Source: Ooceraea biroi (taxonomy: Eukaryota; Arthropoda; Insecta; Hymenoptera; Formicidae). From it: a DNA stretch of 64,000 bases. The notes beneath the pieces are model-generated. The model was given only the letters and a program-made list of their open reading frames with translations, was not told the origin of the DNA and made no database searches. Each line of letters begins with the position of its first letter. Positions within the stretch are counted from its first letter, which is position 1. The position numbers and the translations under genes were made by a program. Below are positions 27,101 to 38,267 of the stretch, one piece after another. The stretch covers positions 3,596,001 through 3,660,000 of the forward strand of contig NC_039519.1 in the NCBI RefSeq assembly GCF_003672135.1, written 5' to 3'.

Positions 27101-27166
27101 CGTGCCTCTCGAAAAACGAAGCAACAGATCAGAGATGCCCGCGCGGACGATTGCAACATCTCCTAA
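21157..27166 (+). CDS. RASD-like (Dexras1/Rhes) small GTPase
   Basis: Four coding exons, 21157-21343, 25864-26009, 26348-26613 and 26962-27166, join in phase to give 267 aa. The P-loop GGAGVGKS is at residues 13-20, a switch I-like ERYRPTVED follows, DTAG is at 60-63, NKLD at 120-123 and ECSAK at 153-157. The basic tail ends in CNIS, a CAAX box expected to be farnesylated, so membrane attachment is likely. FPAMRRLS directly after DTAG is typical of the RASD1/RASD2 group, which modulates G-protein signalling. The residue matching the catalytic Gln of Ras is Asp64, so intrinsic GTP hydrolysis may be low, as proposed for that group. The start was chosen because a stop codon lies in frame 12 bp upstream. 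Intron 1 holds two antisense mariners. RASD-type is the best family guess; orthology to a named insect gene is not shown. Confidence 0.9.
21479..22729 (-). mobile_element. Mariner element A, Mos1-like, full length
   Basis: This 1251 bp element is flanked by TA on both sides. Its terminal inverted repeats of about 30 bp differ at few positions (outer ends GGGGTGTGATTTAG and CTAAATCACACTCC). It carries one transposase region on the minus strand and sits inside intron 1 of the RASD-like gene, antisense to it. Well-kept ends on a broken gene suggest a fairly recent insertion that could still be mobilised in trans. Confidence 0.9.
21540..22560 (-). pseudogene. Broken mariner (Mos1-like) transposase
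   Basis: Three minus-strand pieces in different frames together cover most of a mariner transposase. 22522-22109 is the N-terminal helix-turn-helix region (ADFQALLDENPTRSTSELA, MGKIQKEGKW). The middle piece, ending near 21973, has VTGDEKW and the first catalytic Asp. 21983-21630 has RDNARPH and SPDIAPCDYYLF with the second and third Asp, so the D,D34D triad can be read. Frameshifts lie near 22150-22190 and near 21980. An in-frame TGA at about 21630 cuts off the last 25 or so codons (RGGIDLLPERW follows the stop). No active protein can be made from it. Wording is closest to the mauritiana (Mos1) group by family knowledge. Confidence 0.88.
24394..25681 (-). mobile_element. Mariner element B, cecropia/Hsmar1-like, full length
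   Basis: The element is 1288 bp, flanked by TA, with terminal repeats TTGGGTTGGCAAATAAGTT and its near-perfect inverse at the right end. The termini do not match element A, so this is a separate mariner lineage. It is the second insertion in the same intron and has the same orientation as A, antisense to the host gene. Confidence 0.9.
24469..25519 (-). pseudogene. Broken mariner transposase with one frameshift and a catalytic Asp changed to Asn
   Basis: Two overlapping minus-strand frames, 25519-25139 and 25188-24469, make up nearly all of a mariner transposase. The first has the DNA-binding part (CQKWFAKFRSGDFDV, REIATALNISH). The second has WVPHEL, VTGDEKW, SPDLAPSDYHLF and an intact C-terminus. 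A single-base shift near 25205 separates them. The usual HHDNARPH motif reads HHNNARPH: the second catalytic Asp codon is AAT, a G-to-A change on the coding strand. Besides the frameshift, the catalytic triad is therefore incomplete. The sequence resembles the cecropia group that includes the SETMAR transposase domain. Confidence 0.88.
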
Positions 27167-27489
27167 GCCGACTACCCCGATCATAGATTGATGGAGAAAC
27201 GGATCTCATCGCGATCAGAAGCCTGCTGGTCCTGTCTGCGAGGAAAGCGCAGCTACGAGCAATTGTTTGGTTTAGCAACCGTAAGTCTCTTAAAATAAGG
27301 CACGAGTTGGCTTCCACGATTTATGAAGTGCAACTCATGAGGAGAAATCTTTTCATGACCGCTAGATCACGGATCAGTGTTTGCCACTTATATTGTATTG
27401 ATTTATGGGATTCCGAAGGTTTGCAGCGGGTAAACGGCAAGCCAAAGAAATGACTCGTTCTAGAAGAAGCCCATCTCAAAGTTTGAGGA

Positions 27490-27495
27490 AATAAA
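27490..27495 (+). terminator. Candidate polyadenylation signal of the RASD-like gene
   Basis: This AATAAA lies 324 bp after the stop codon at 27166 on the coding strand, in sequence otherwise lacking features. Other AATAAA words occur in the AT-rich DNA further on, so its use is a guess. Confidence 0.35.
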
Positions 27496-27499
27496 TCGA

Positions 27500-30400
27500 T
27501 TTTATAAGTCGATTTCATAGGATTCATATCGAGAAACGTGTGTATCAATAGCAGAGTGTATCATAACTAAATTCTGAGTTTGCAATTAGCTTCTTTTGAC
27601 AAATATTTGTAATATTTAAAATATTAAGTTTTTGATAAATTTATTTTTATGTCAATTTTAATGTTAGAGATGGAAATGTCATACTAACTAGCCGATTCGG
27701 TAAATTTATATTTTCAACACTCAGCTGTCAATATACACTCTCTTTGGAACATCCTGTATATACATTAACGGTGTGAACGTGAAATGTTTGATGTTTAATA
27801 GCGAACATAATTTTTTTCAACGAATGAATGAACTCATATATATTTCTCGGTGTAAAATATTTTCAAAGATTTAAAGTAGAAGATCACGTGTCAAAGAATT
27901 TTATATTTTTAACAAAAAGAACGAATTACGGAATTTTATCGTCATTATTTTTACAGAGTTTTCAGAGCATTCCGAAATATATGATACATAAAGAATACGA
28001 TTTACTGCAAATGGAAAAAATTTTATATTTGGATATAAAGAAACGTCTCTCTCTTTCTCTAATCAAAATAGTTTTTACTTAATTAATGGTATACAGTATG
28101 CGAAGTGTTGAAAATGTTGTCTTGTTTTTAAAAATTAATTGTAAATGTGAGACTTGCTAGAAAAATGCAGAAAGTTATTATTACAAGGAAACATAATAAT
28201 AATAAAAAAAACAGAGAACAGGAAAGAGAAGAAGTAAGGAAACACTGAAATAATGGAAAGTGCATAATATTGAAAAATACTACAAAATTAGCAAAGCCTC
28301 GACCGTATAAAAAGATCAAAAGAACTTTCGTGTGCTCAAAAGAGATAAGTCTGGAATCAAACTAAAGACAAGAATGAAACTAGAAACGCCAATTTAAAAA
28401 ATAAAGTTGGTTCTTTGAAGAGATATTTTTATTAGAGAAAATTTTTACTAGAGAATGCGAAAGAGATACAAAGTTACGATATTCGATATTGTTTGAAATT
28501 ATAACTAGCAATTTGCAAATAATTAAAATTTCTTATTTAAAACAGTTGCACACAAACATCTGTACGACATTTGATGTAATTTAATTCGCTTTAAATATAA
28601 TTTAGACACGAAAACGTTTTGTGACACGTGCACTTAAATAAGTATTTTTTACAGTCAATTAAAATATCCTCGTGGCAAAGAGAGAGACACTTTTCAAAAA
28701 TTTTTCCAAGCGATGCAAAACGCATCGTTGCGAAAATATCAATTTCTCTCGTGTCACGAGAAACATCGAGTTTGACGCGAGTATCATCGCCGAGTAACAA
28801 GAAATTCGTTTTACAAATTACGGGACGCATAATCGTCAAAGCACAAAGTACCTTCTCCTTTGCCTCTCTACTAAACTTTGTCAACAGATACGTGCTTCTT
28901 TCTCGTAACGTTTATGAAATAACGACGAGATATTGTACGTTTCACAAATCTTTATGGTTTAATATATTGCATGAGAAGTATATTAAAACTCAATGACCTT
29001 ATTTCAAATAAATAATTTCCATATGTGCAACAAAAATTTTTGCTTACCGTAAATAATTTAAAATTGGACGTCGCTTTTTGATCAGTTTTTAAATTTTATC
29101 TATCTTGGTAACTAATACTCATCTTGCGATTCTGTCAACATAAATTTTAAAATTAAAATAAAATCTATCATTCTTGACGCCGAAAAAATATCTCGATGTT
29201 TAAATTAACGACAAATCGAGTTTTCTTTAAATAAAAAGTTCGTAGATAAATAATAATAATTTTAAGATGTTTCATACAGTTTCTATCTTTTGTAAAAGTA
29301 CACATGTGATAAATTAGGTTTTATTTTATGTAACGAGTGCACAATAATTGATCATATGAATGATTCGCGATTGTTGGACATGTTAATACCCCGAAAGTAT
29401 ACTACAATTTAGAGAAATTATATATTCATAAACATTTAAGGGACATTAGACATTTCAAGAACGCGTACCTACGGGAAATATATCGAAGCACATTATTTTA
29501 GATATTCGGACCTAGATAGGGTGCTGATTATAATATAGTTAGGGACGACTCGATAGAGAAACGATTCTCCTTCTTGTTCTGTATTTTAACGTATCTTACT
29601 TCGATGCTCTAATTTCTTCAAACTGTTACAATATTTAATTGCTACTGCTTTTTGCAAAACATTCTTTTATCATTGAATATTGAATATTGTCTAAATGATA
29701 TATGTTATAATTATATAAGTCATTAGAAAAATTTTATTAAGAAAAAACAATAACGATAAAAAATATAAATTTAATGAAACAAGAATTATCAAAATAAAAT
29801 GGAACTTCCTTTGATTCCTGGACTTGAATCAAAATTGTATGCATCAAAAGTATTATTAGCAATATTTCAAAACTGAAGACTTTATTGATAAAATCAGGAA
29901 AAACTCTTTTAAATTGACGTAGGATTATTTGCAGTATAATATGAGGTTTTACATTTTGTAAAATTAAATCTTTTCACTTAAGGTATAAATAAAAATAAGA
30001 AATGCAAAGAAGAAGATACGAACGTTTTGTATATAGAATTGTAAAAAGTGGAAAAGAATCAATCTATATTCTATAAAATGGAACAAGCAGGAGAATCACA
30101 AGCCATCGTAACTGAACCGATGCACAAAAGGGATTGAAAGAAATATCACAATTTGAAACAACTATTCAGTACTCAAGTACGTGAAATACTTGAATATATA
30201 TCACAATTGACACGTACATGTTAAAACCGTATAATGTAATACTACTGTTAAGCAAGTAGAATTCAGGTAGCAAAATATGCGAATGTTTCATACAGAAGTC
30301 TCGCGCGAACTAATTGCAAACATTTCAGAGTTACATTATATATCATAATTACAATTTTGGTAATTTGCGCTTCTACGAAAACGTAAAAATATCTAAAAAA

Positions 30401-31740
30401 ATTTAACAACTCATGAAATTATTTTAACTTGTATTTTATTCTATATTTTGCGACATTTAATTTGGAATATGTTTAACACATCCTACATTGTAGGATTTAT
30501 TTAGAGCCATAGAAAGAGATGAAAATAGAAATTTTAGTTGAGAATAAAATATGATTCTTGCAATAAATTAAAGAAAGACTCTAATATTTGTAAAAGAAAC
30601 TTATTTACGATTATATAATATTACTGTTTGTCTGTCATAATAATTGAAGAGATGGAGCTTGCAAGTGTGAAGCACATCTAATTTACTTGAAATTAAATCA
30701 TGCCATTACATCAAGAATAAAAATTAACTTACGATATCTTAAATAATTAAGCTAATGAATAAGTTAACAATTGTTATTTGTTAATATAAATATAGAAATC
30801 GTAAGTCGTGGATATAATAAGATCTCTTTGTAAATTTACGATCCTATTATAATTTTATTATTTGCAAATAATTTTGTATTTGTGCATATTTATATGGCAA
30901 TTATAATTTATTATATACGTTATTGGTAAATTCATGCTTGAAAGTTTGAGTCTAAATATAAAAGATAAGATGGAAAGATAAGACAAATTTCAGTGGATTT
31001 AAGTAAGAATTATAGATTAAGACAAAGAGGCGCAGATAAAAAATGGAGTAATCGCGGCTCTGTTAAAGTTAAGTGTAATGCGCGACTAGACTATATATTA
31101 CGAATATTAATAACCGTCCCATTAAGATATTTTTCGCGCGACCAAGAGGAAAATATAAAGGTGAAAGGTACGTTCGGTGAAGAAACCTGAGATCGTGAGA
31201 CGTTTGCGAAGTATGTTGCAAAAGGATCTGAAACTGTTGCAAAAAAATTATGAGAATTTATCCTTAACAAACACCTCGCAAACGTTCCGCGCAAATGTAC
31301 GAGTAAAGTTTTGTATTTTAACATTTTAACGCGAGAAAGCAGAATATTTCTATCAGTTCTATCACCTTTGTACAAATGCGTGTGTAGTGTATCGTTAATG
31401 AATGTGGAAAACCTGCGAAGAAAATTATGTCTGATTTCTTAAAGCAGTCAGAAGCTGTTGAATATCACCAGATTTGTGTATACATACGCATAGCTTAAAC
31501 TTAATTGTCATATTTATATAATTTATAATATGCACTGGAAAAATCGATAAAATATCTAAAAAATAAATTCTTCATACGAAATATTAAAATGCCGCTCTGC
31601 AATGTCGAGAGCCGTCTGAGAGTTTATAATTAAAATATAAATTAAAACATTTTTTGGACAGACAAGGGATTAAAATAAATCAAAGAAGTATCAAGGATTC
31701 TAGCTGGACTTCCGAGTAGTAAACGATTCACGAATAGATT
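27500..31740. other. AT-rich stretch without recognisable genes
   Basis: About 4.2 kb of strongly AT-rich sequence. The short open frames have the Lys/Asn/Phe/Ile bias expected by chance. Near 27750, GGAACATCCTGTATA resembles the terminus of the foldback element at 34014-34608 and may be an eroded solo end. I see nothing else. Confidence 0.6.
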
Positions 31741-31797
31741 TGATTGCAATGTTACATCTAATCTTGCATGGATCTCGATGCGGTCATCGACGATACA

Positions 31798-31953
31798 CTA
31801 ACGCGGTTTCATTGCGGCTATTGTGATGTACATTCTATCGTGTGTCCACGAGATTTTGCGCAACCTCAACGGAGACTTCTTAGGATGGAGCCTGTCGAAC
31901 TTCACTCGCATCTCACAAAGCACCTCCCACCAAGCTTTACACGCGAAACGCAT
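31798..31953 (-). CDS. Possible last exon of an unidentified minus-strand gene
   Basis: On the minus strand, ATG at 31953 opens 51 codons to a TAG at 31798-31800 (MRFACKAWW... ending ITIAAMKPR). The base composition is richer in GC than the surroundings. A fair 3' splice site (TTATTTAG) lies directly before it. A second AG, before CTTGGTGGG, would join in phase with the donor at 32363. I do not recognise the protein, and the exon could be a chance open frame. It is listed because 32363 and 33159 carry other codon-like segments on the same strand. Confidence 0.25.
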   Translation of the reverse strand: MRFACKAWWEVLCEMRVKFDRLHPKKSPLRLRKISWTHDRMYITIAAMKPR

Positions 31954-32362
31954 ATTCTAAATAACAATCGAGCTAATTTCCCAGTACCTATATATTTACC
32001 TAAATAATAATCTGTATCTAAACACGAATGCACAATGGACCAAACGATCAGCGCTTAAAGTTCCGATCCGAGCACACGTTGACATAATGCAAGCTATTAT
32101 CCTGCTTCGAACGTCAGACTCTAACAAGATAGGTTTTGCAGAGAAGGTTCTTGACAGGACAATGGTTTTTATCTACTAGCTAGTACAAATAATAACCGGT
32201 GTTATCCTTCGAAGTCTCGTTTTCAATAGGACGGATAAATGTACGCGGTAAGCTTCAAGATGAAGGCAAGATGAAAATGTACAATTGCCCTTTTGGGTTT
32301 TTTTTAATAATCAGACTTTCTCTCAACGGGCCAATACTTATTCTGTATACGAGTACACTTAC

Positions 32363-32610
32363 CTTTAATCCGCATCTGTACCGTCGCGTGGAAGTCAAGG
32401 ACACAATCCACCCTTCTTCTCGAAGCCCTCTCGAAAGGGATGTTGCGTAAACGTCTGTCCCTCCTGGTTTCGAATTCCTTGAGCTTAATCTCGCAAACAA
32501 GCGGAACGATCGGGTAATGATGTCCCTGTAAATAATTGATACCAAAATTTTCCATGTAGTCAAGCATGTATTCCCAATCGACACTCTGCGCGTTATCGAT
32601 AATCGAAGCG
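32363..32610 (-). CDS. Possible internal exon of an unidentified minus-strand gene
   Basis: The minus-strand frame here reads as plausible protein (DWEYMLDYMENFGINYLQ, then VPLVCEIKLKEFETRRDR and VDCVLDFHATVQMRIK). It runs into an ideal donor, AAAG followed by GTAAGTGT, at 32362. The left limit is unclear: either the frame begins at an ATG at 32654, or an acceptor such as the GCGCAG before AGTGTCGATTGG is used. No family is recognised. The quality of the donor and the amino-acid make-up are the only evidence. Confidence 0.3.
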
Positions 32611-33158
32611 GCCGTGTGATTACAGTACACACACATACACGTGCGCACATACATCCTATATACATTTTGTCGAGAATCCTATTGTTGTATGGAATATTTC
32701 TAAAAAGTGTACGCGCATAGTTTGGATATTTATTCGATTGTTCTTACGCAAGGAAAAACAACAATTATATTTATTAGTATTTGTCCATAGTATTATTATA
32801 AATGAATATTCACGCGCTCTTAGAAAAATGTAACGAGCGACAGGAACAGACTAAATAAAATTCCATATAATTAATAATGCAAACAAAACGCGATAATATA
32901 AAAATCTCAGGGATTTAGAACTTATTATAGTTCAGGTGAGTTTTACTTAGAAATAATATTCATGTTTTTTTTTAAAACGTACAGTTACTATTAGAGCAAG
33001 GCATAAATTGTTAAACTCACCTGAATTTTAACAATTCTCATCCTTAGGTAGATTGATACTTGGCCCTCTCTATTTGTGCAAAAGACGGAAAATGTCCAAA
33101 GTATGCGTACATTTTTGGCAGCGTGTACATATAGCGAGTAAAACAAAAGGTGGCTAAG

Positions 33159-33335
33159 CTACGAATCAAAAGTCGGAAACTCGGTTTTCGAGCATCTGTC
33201 TAATCTGTCTGCAAGTGCTAACTTGAGGCGGCCGTGCATCTTAACGCCTTGCTTACCGACCGGTGTGAGTGACACTCTTAAAACGCATTCAAGTCGCGAA
33301 ATTCGCGGTCCCACGAAGTCTCGGACATACCTCAC
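33159..33335 (-). other. ATG-less minus-strand open frame, possible exon
   Basis: 58 sense codons on the minus strand (including RISRLECVLRVSLTPVGKQG and VKMHGRLKLALADRLDR) end in TAG at 33159-33161. The segment has few low-complexity residues and moderate GC. It may be part of the same unidentified gene as 31798-32610. Splice-site words (GTAAGC, CTTGCAG) occur inside it, so its structure is uncertain. Confidence 0.2.
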
Positions 33336-34013
33336 GTATCACGTATCGGCGTGTAAATCACGCGATAAAATTATAACAATATTATTTATAAACGAGTAAA
33401 TCAGAGCTAGCGGCATGATGAAAGCGAATGGAATAAACAAATTGACCTCATCAGACTGGCGTTTCGCGAAATTAGATTTTTTTCTCTTTTAGTAGAGCAA
33501 CCGCGATTAACTCAGACAGAAGATCGAAGATGATATTTTTGTTACATCTTGATTATCATTTTCCGTTTCAGCAAAACAACATCGCTACATGATATAAAAG
33601 TGATGCTAATAGAATCCCGACTAGCAAATTGAAAAGAAGGCAGACGACATAACAATGTTACTTTGCTATTTGGGAGGACAGGTTATATATCTCATCCGGT
33701 CGTTGCGTTAAGATTGTAGAAAATTCCAACGTCGTGCGGTTTCTAGAAGAGCTGGGCGGTAATAAAGACGTTAAGAGAAGAACCAATAAAATCCGAATTC
33801 AAGCTGTTGCCTGATCCGTATATCTGTGCTCCTTCTCTCTCTTTCTTTCTCTCACTCCACTCCACTCTCGTTGTCAGAAAACGTAATATGTCGTGAATGA
33901 AATTTGATTTACCTGTCATCACCGTCGACGAGCTTATGGAACAATATGACAATGCCAAGAATCGCAGACCGAATGGAACGAAGTGAAGTCTAACGTTTAC
34001 GCGCGCGTTTATA

Positions 34014-34608
34014 CAGGGTGTTTCCTAAGTAAGTAGACAAACTTAAGGAGGATATTCCTTGGCTTATTTTAAGAAGAAAAGGTCATATAAACATATGTCC
34101 TAAACTGCTTTGTTTTCCAAAAAAAAGTATCTGTCATTGTAAATACGTCTTGCTGGACGAGCGTTTCCATTAGCAAGACCGTATACGAAATGCATATCTG
34201 CCATTTCGGCGTTTGTGTAATTTACCATAATTAATAAAATTACTAAACTTAATAGGAACTAATAAAGTTTGCGTCAAAGATAACGTGATAGCAGTGATGC
34301 CGGATAGCGTGCTTTTGCAGTATGAGTCAACAGCGGTGGGGATGGAACGAGAATGGTCTCGCGGCGGCCGCGCGGCGCAGTCTGAAACGAGTGTTCACTT
34401 GCGGCGCCGCGAGACCATCCCCACTCCATCCCCACCGCTGTTGACTCGTACAGCAAAAGCACGCTATCCGAAAAGTGAACGAAAACAGTGATGTACTTTT
34501 TTTGGAAAACAAAGCAGTTTAGGACATATGTTTATATGACCTTTTCTTCTTAAAATAAGCCAAGGAATATCCTCCTTAAGTTTGTCTACTTACTTAGGAA
34601 ACACCCTG
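34014..34608. mobile_element. 595 bp doubly nested foldback element (MITE)
   Basis: The outer arms, 34014-34130 and about 34492-34608, are near-perfect inverted repeats of roughly 117 bp. They end in CAGGGTGTTTCC and GGAAACACCCTG and are flanked by TATA on both sides. A second inverted pair lies inside (about 34296-34346 against 34424-34471: GGATAGCGTGCTTTTGC...), and a third GC-rich one around GGTCTCGCGGCGG. The core is GC-rich while the arms are AT-rich. There is no transposase, so this is a non-autonomous DNA element. TA or TATA target duplication is likely but cannot be separated from the palindromic ends. Confidence 0.85.
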
Positions 34609-34821
34609 TATATGTTCGTCTCGCTCTCATATTCATCGATTATGATTTCCTGAAAAATGACGTTGATTCGTATACCCACGTGTGCTATTTGATTCTAATC
34701 AATATTCTATTGCTTAAGATATGCATGGTATTATTACACATTGTGCCATCATACATGTAAATCAATTTCTAGACATTCAAGTTACACGAAACGGTTAACA
34801 CACTAACCGCCATGATGGTCA

Positions 34822-34835
34822 CCGGTGACCAACTT
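34822..34835. repeat. Short perfect palindrome
   Basis: GGTCACCGGTGACC is a perfect 14 bp palindrome in AT-rich sequence between two mobile elements. It could be a chance event or a binding site for a dimeric factor. No neighbouring promoter supports a role. Confidence 0.4.
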
Positions 34836-35040
34836 GCAATAATTGTATTAAGATACGTAAATAATATTGTAATATTGTTATTTTTACTTACTTATTTGAA
34901 AAAGAATAGATATTTAATAGAAGTGTAACGAACAAAGGGTATTTGTAAGCTTAATAATGCATTGAACGCAAAGAGAGCTACAATTAGCGGTGAATGTGTT
35001 AAAGTACGCGAACTTTGTAAGAAGAGCCAATTCGAAATGA

Positions 35041-36144
35041 CCCAGATAGCCAAGTCTGCCGAAAGCAGATGATGTTAACTATCTGCTATCAACTATTGCC
35101 AGCCAAAAGACAACAAATTTGATACAGAAGTTGTTATTAACGATTAATTCGACAAATTGGTGCCAGAAATGTAACAGAGCTTGCTCACAAAATCTAAGAA
35201 CAGATTGGCGGCAGAAACCGAGCAGAATCTGCAAACATGGCTTGAAGTCAGATTGTCGACAGAAACCGAGCAAGATTTGCGCGCGCGGAATCTAACGGCA
35301 GATTGGCAGCAGAAACCGAGCAGAATCTGCAAACATGGCTTAAAGTCGGATTGTCGACAGAAACCGAGCAAGATTTGCGCACGCGGAATCTAACGGCAGA
35401 TTGGCAGCAAAAACCGAGCAAGATCTGCGCGCGCGGAATCTAACGGCAGATTGGCAGCAGAAACCGAACAGGATCTGCAGCTTTTGACAGTATTCAAATT
35501 TACACGGCTATGAATATGTGTTTTCGCTCCGCACCGCTATGCGGTGCACACGTCGAGTTCTTACTCGATGTTAAGATTTAGCCTACCAGTTATATAAGTT
35601 AATATACGCGCCTTGGCATGATATTAATTTTTCTGAAAATTTTTGCACTCGCGGCACAGAGGCTCCCATGGACAACGTCCATGTAGTTCACGCACGCCAC
35701 GAGCAATCTGAAGTTCGAAAGCAAAATTCGGACTCCAGATTAGAATAAATTAACAATAAGAGAGAGATTATGCAACGAACTGTCAGAAAGACACATCAAG
35801 CCAAATGTACTTTAATTTAACAAACAAACAATGCGTTCTTTTAACACATGGTAATATAAAATGCCAATTTATAGTGTGTTAAAAGTAAACACATGCTTTA
35901 ATATATCGTAAATATGAATGGCCAAAAGCTGCGGATTCTGTTCGGTTTCTGCTGTCAATCTGCCGTCAAATGTTAACAAATCCTGCTCGGTTTCTGCCGC
36001 CAATCTGCTGTCAGAGTCTGTTAGCAGGCTCTGCTGGCAGATCACTATCCTAATGCGGACATAACGGATGCCAATTTGCTATCAACTTCTGCAGTAATCT
36101 GTTGCCAATCTGCTGGCAGATTGCACACATTTTGCTTACTGGGG
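35041..36144. mobile_element. 1.1 kb non-autonomous element with oppositely oriented repeat arrays
   Basis: The ends CCCAGATAGCCAA at 35041 and TTTTGCTTACTGGGG at 36130-36144 form a short imperfect terminal inverted repeat. Both halves carry variants of one phrase, CAGAAACCGAGCA, running forward in the left half (35200-35480) and inverted in the right half (35935-36125, read as TGCTCGGTTTCTGC). A hairpin-forming word, GCACCGCTATGCGGTGC, lies between them. No protein is encoded. The structure is that of a foldback-type DNA transposon remnant. No clear target duplication was found, so the exact limits are uncertain. Confidence 0.65.
35201..35480. repeat. Tandem array of about six 48/50 bp units
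   Basis: The motif AGATTG(G/T)C, two bases, then CAGAAACCGA recurs at about 35201, 35249, 35299, 35347, 35397 and 35447. Spacing is 48, 50, 48, 50, 50 bp. Alternate units share sequence better than neighbours (AATCTGCAAACATGG against AAGATTTGCGCGCGCGG), so the older repeating unit is a 98 bp dimer. The array lies in the left half of the element 35041-36144. Confidence 0.8.
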
Positions 36145-38260
36145 AAGTAATGTACAGTACGAACCAATCAAAATGGCAGGAAGCAGTGATGCAACCTCAA
36201 AATTCGAACTTTCGAATTTGATTTTACGCGCCTCTTTAAAAAATAATGACTGTAAAATTGCTACTTTAGAAAGTAAAATTTTGTAATACATTTTGTTCGC
36301 GCGTAATTTTTAGTTAATATGTAATACATTTCTTCATACTTAATATATATTTTTCATTCATTTCAGACATTTCTATATTAAATTCTTTTCTTTAAATTGG
36401 AATTATTTTAACAAAGTACTACTGATGAAAATATAATTAACTTTCTAGCTTACTTACTTACGTCTAAGAAATGCGCGTTTTACATAAACATTATTTTAAT
36501 TGAAATATTTTTCTATTATCTGGATAAAGTTATAATAATACAATTAATGTGCAACCTCTCAATAAAGTTTCTGTATTTAACGTGTCACGTCAGTGATCTT
36601 TTTTAAAACAAATACTTATTCAATTTTCAGAAAGAAAAAGAAACGAATAATTATGTTGAAAGCAACAAACTATATCTCTCATTATTCCATAAAAATAATG
36701 AACGTAAGAGATAATTGGGCGAATTATTATAATTTATACATCTCACATTCTTATGTATAAGTTTAGATAAATTATCATACAATATAAAATTTATGAAACT
36801 TATAAGTAAGATAAAGTTATTATTTATTAATGTTTCAATCTTTTTTCTCGTCGCGTAAGTTAGACTGAACGTTCACAAAACTTCCACCGTCCTTCTCGAT
36901 AATCGCAAAGTATCAATATCAGAGAAGCCGGAATCGACATAGAACATATTGATCTTTTATAAGTCCGAATTAGCGCTTATTAACAAAATCAAACTTCCAC
37001 GTTTCAGAGCTTACAGCGGGAGGGCTAAAGTGGACAAATTCCATTACAAACTTTATGATAAAAATAAAGATATTCTGAAAAAATACATTTATAATAGGCG
37101 TTGTCGCGAGAAAGAGAAAACAAATTCTTACTACCTTCAATCTTTCATCATCAATTCAATGATGATTGAGAATGTTGAAAAAGAGATTATAAAATTGAAG
37201 AAGTTTTGGGAACTATTACTGACGAATCAATCAACTGTCGAGCTTAAATACATCAAGCTAAAATTTATATTGAACGATTCCGGAGTCGCCTGAATCATCG
37301 CGATTAACGTATTTGACCAACTTCCGGCAATCTCGTTTCTTCGCGAGCACAAACATAATTCTTAAGAACTCTATTTGTAATTCTTTGCATGCTACTGTGG
37401 AAATTTCAATGTTTTGTAACCACGATGATCTAGGTAGAACTATGGGCTCGATGTTACTCGGCTGCAACCAGTTGCAACTGGTTGCAGCAACGAGAGCTTG
37501 CACCGAACTTGACCAAAGCAATTTTCCACTTTTCCTTATCTACTCGTTATCGTTGTCTAGATCTATTGTTAGTTAAATACGGCGCCTTTTACTGTGCGAT
37601 CTTTGGTTCACCGCAACTACAGGCTACATCTACTGTACACAGATTCTGCTGCGTCTCTATAGTGTATATGCACGATCTAACATCCTATTGTAAGCTCTAC
37701 TAGATAGTGGTATCCTTGTACCTTCCCGACTGGCGACCAATTGTTTACCGTTTACCACATTATCGCGGCACAAGAGGCGATTATTCGTTTTTTATTAAGT
37801 AAAGAGAAATCTATATTGTACAATATTGTCTTGAAATATATCAAAAATAAAGAGAACGAATGCTGATTTGAAGAACGTCGTGAGAACAATATCTACTATG
37901 CATGCCGCATAATTAAGAGTATTAAAAAAATTTTATAAATTTTGCACGCACAGTTCTCGTTTAAACAGAATTCTGCAATGTGGATTTGTAAGAATAAAGG
38001 AATCAGGATGGAATGGAAGCAGCGTATCGTGAGAAGTAAGTAGAGTGCACACATGTGTCGCTTAAAAACTTCCTTCATTTTCTCTTTCTTTTCCATAATA
38101 AATAATCCATAACAATGTTTATCTATACAGTATCATAGGAATTCGTAAATTCCTACAATCCGAAGCGGCTACAACGTTCAAGCGTGAGCTCTCCATCAGT
38201 TTCATTAAATAAAAATAAAAGGCGAATCATTACCCATCATTCACGCCGATATTATTGTAC
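36145..38260. other. AT-rich intergenic stretch downstream of RMC1
   Basis: No conserved gene seen. One Lys-rich open frame (36949-37293) lacks an early ATG and resembles nothing known to me. The 3' UTR of RMC1 must occupy some of the right end. Confidence 0.5.
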
Positions 38261-38267
38261 AATCCTA

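Noticed and set aside
36949..37293. 114-codon Lys-rich open frame
   Set aside because: There is no ATG until past the middle, a stop lies just before it, and the composition mirrors AT-rich DNA. I could not tie it to a retroelement or gene.
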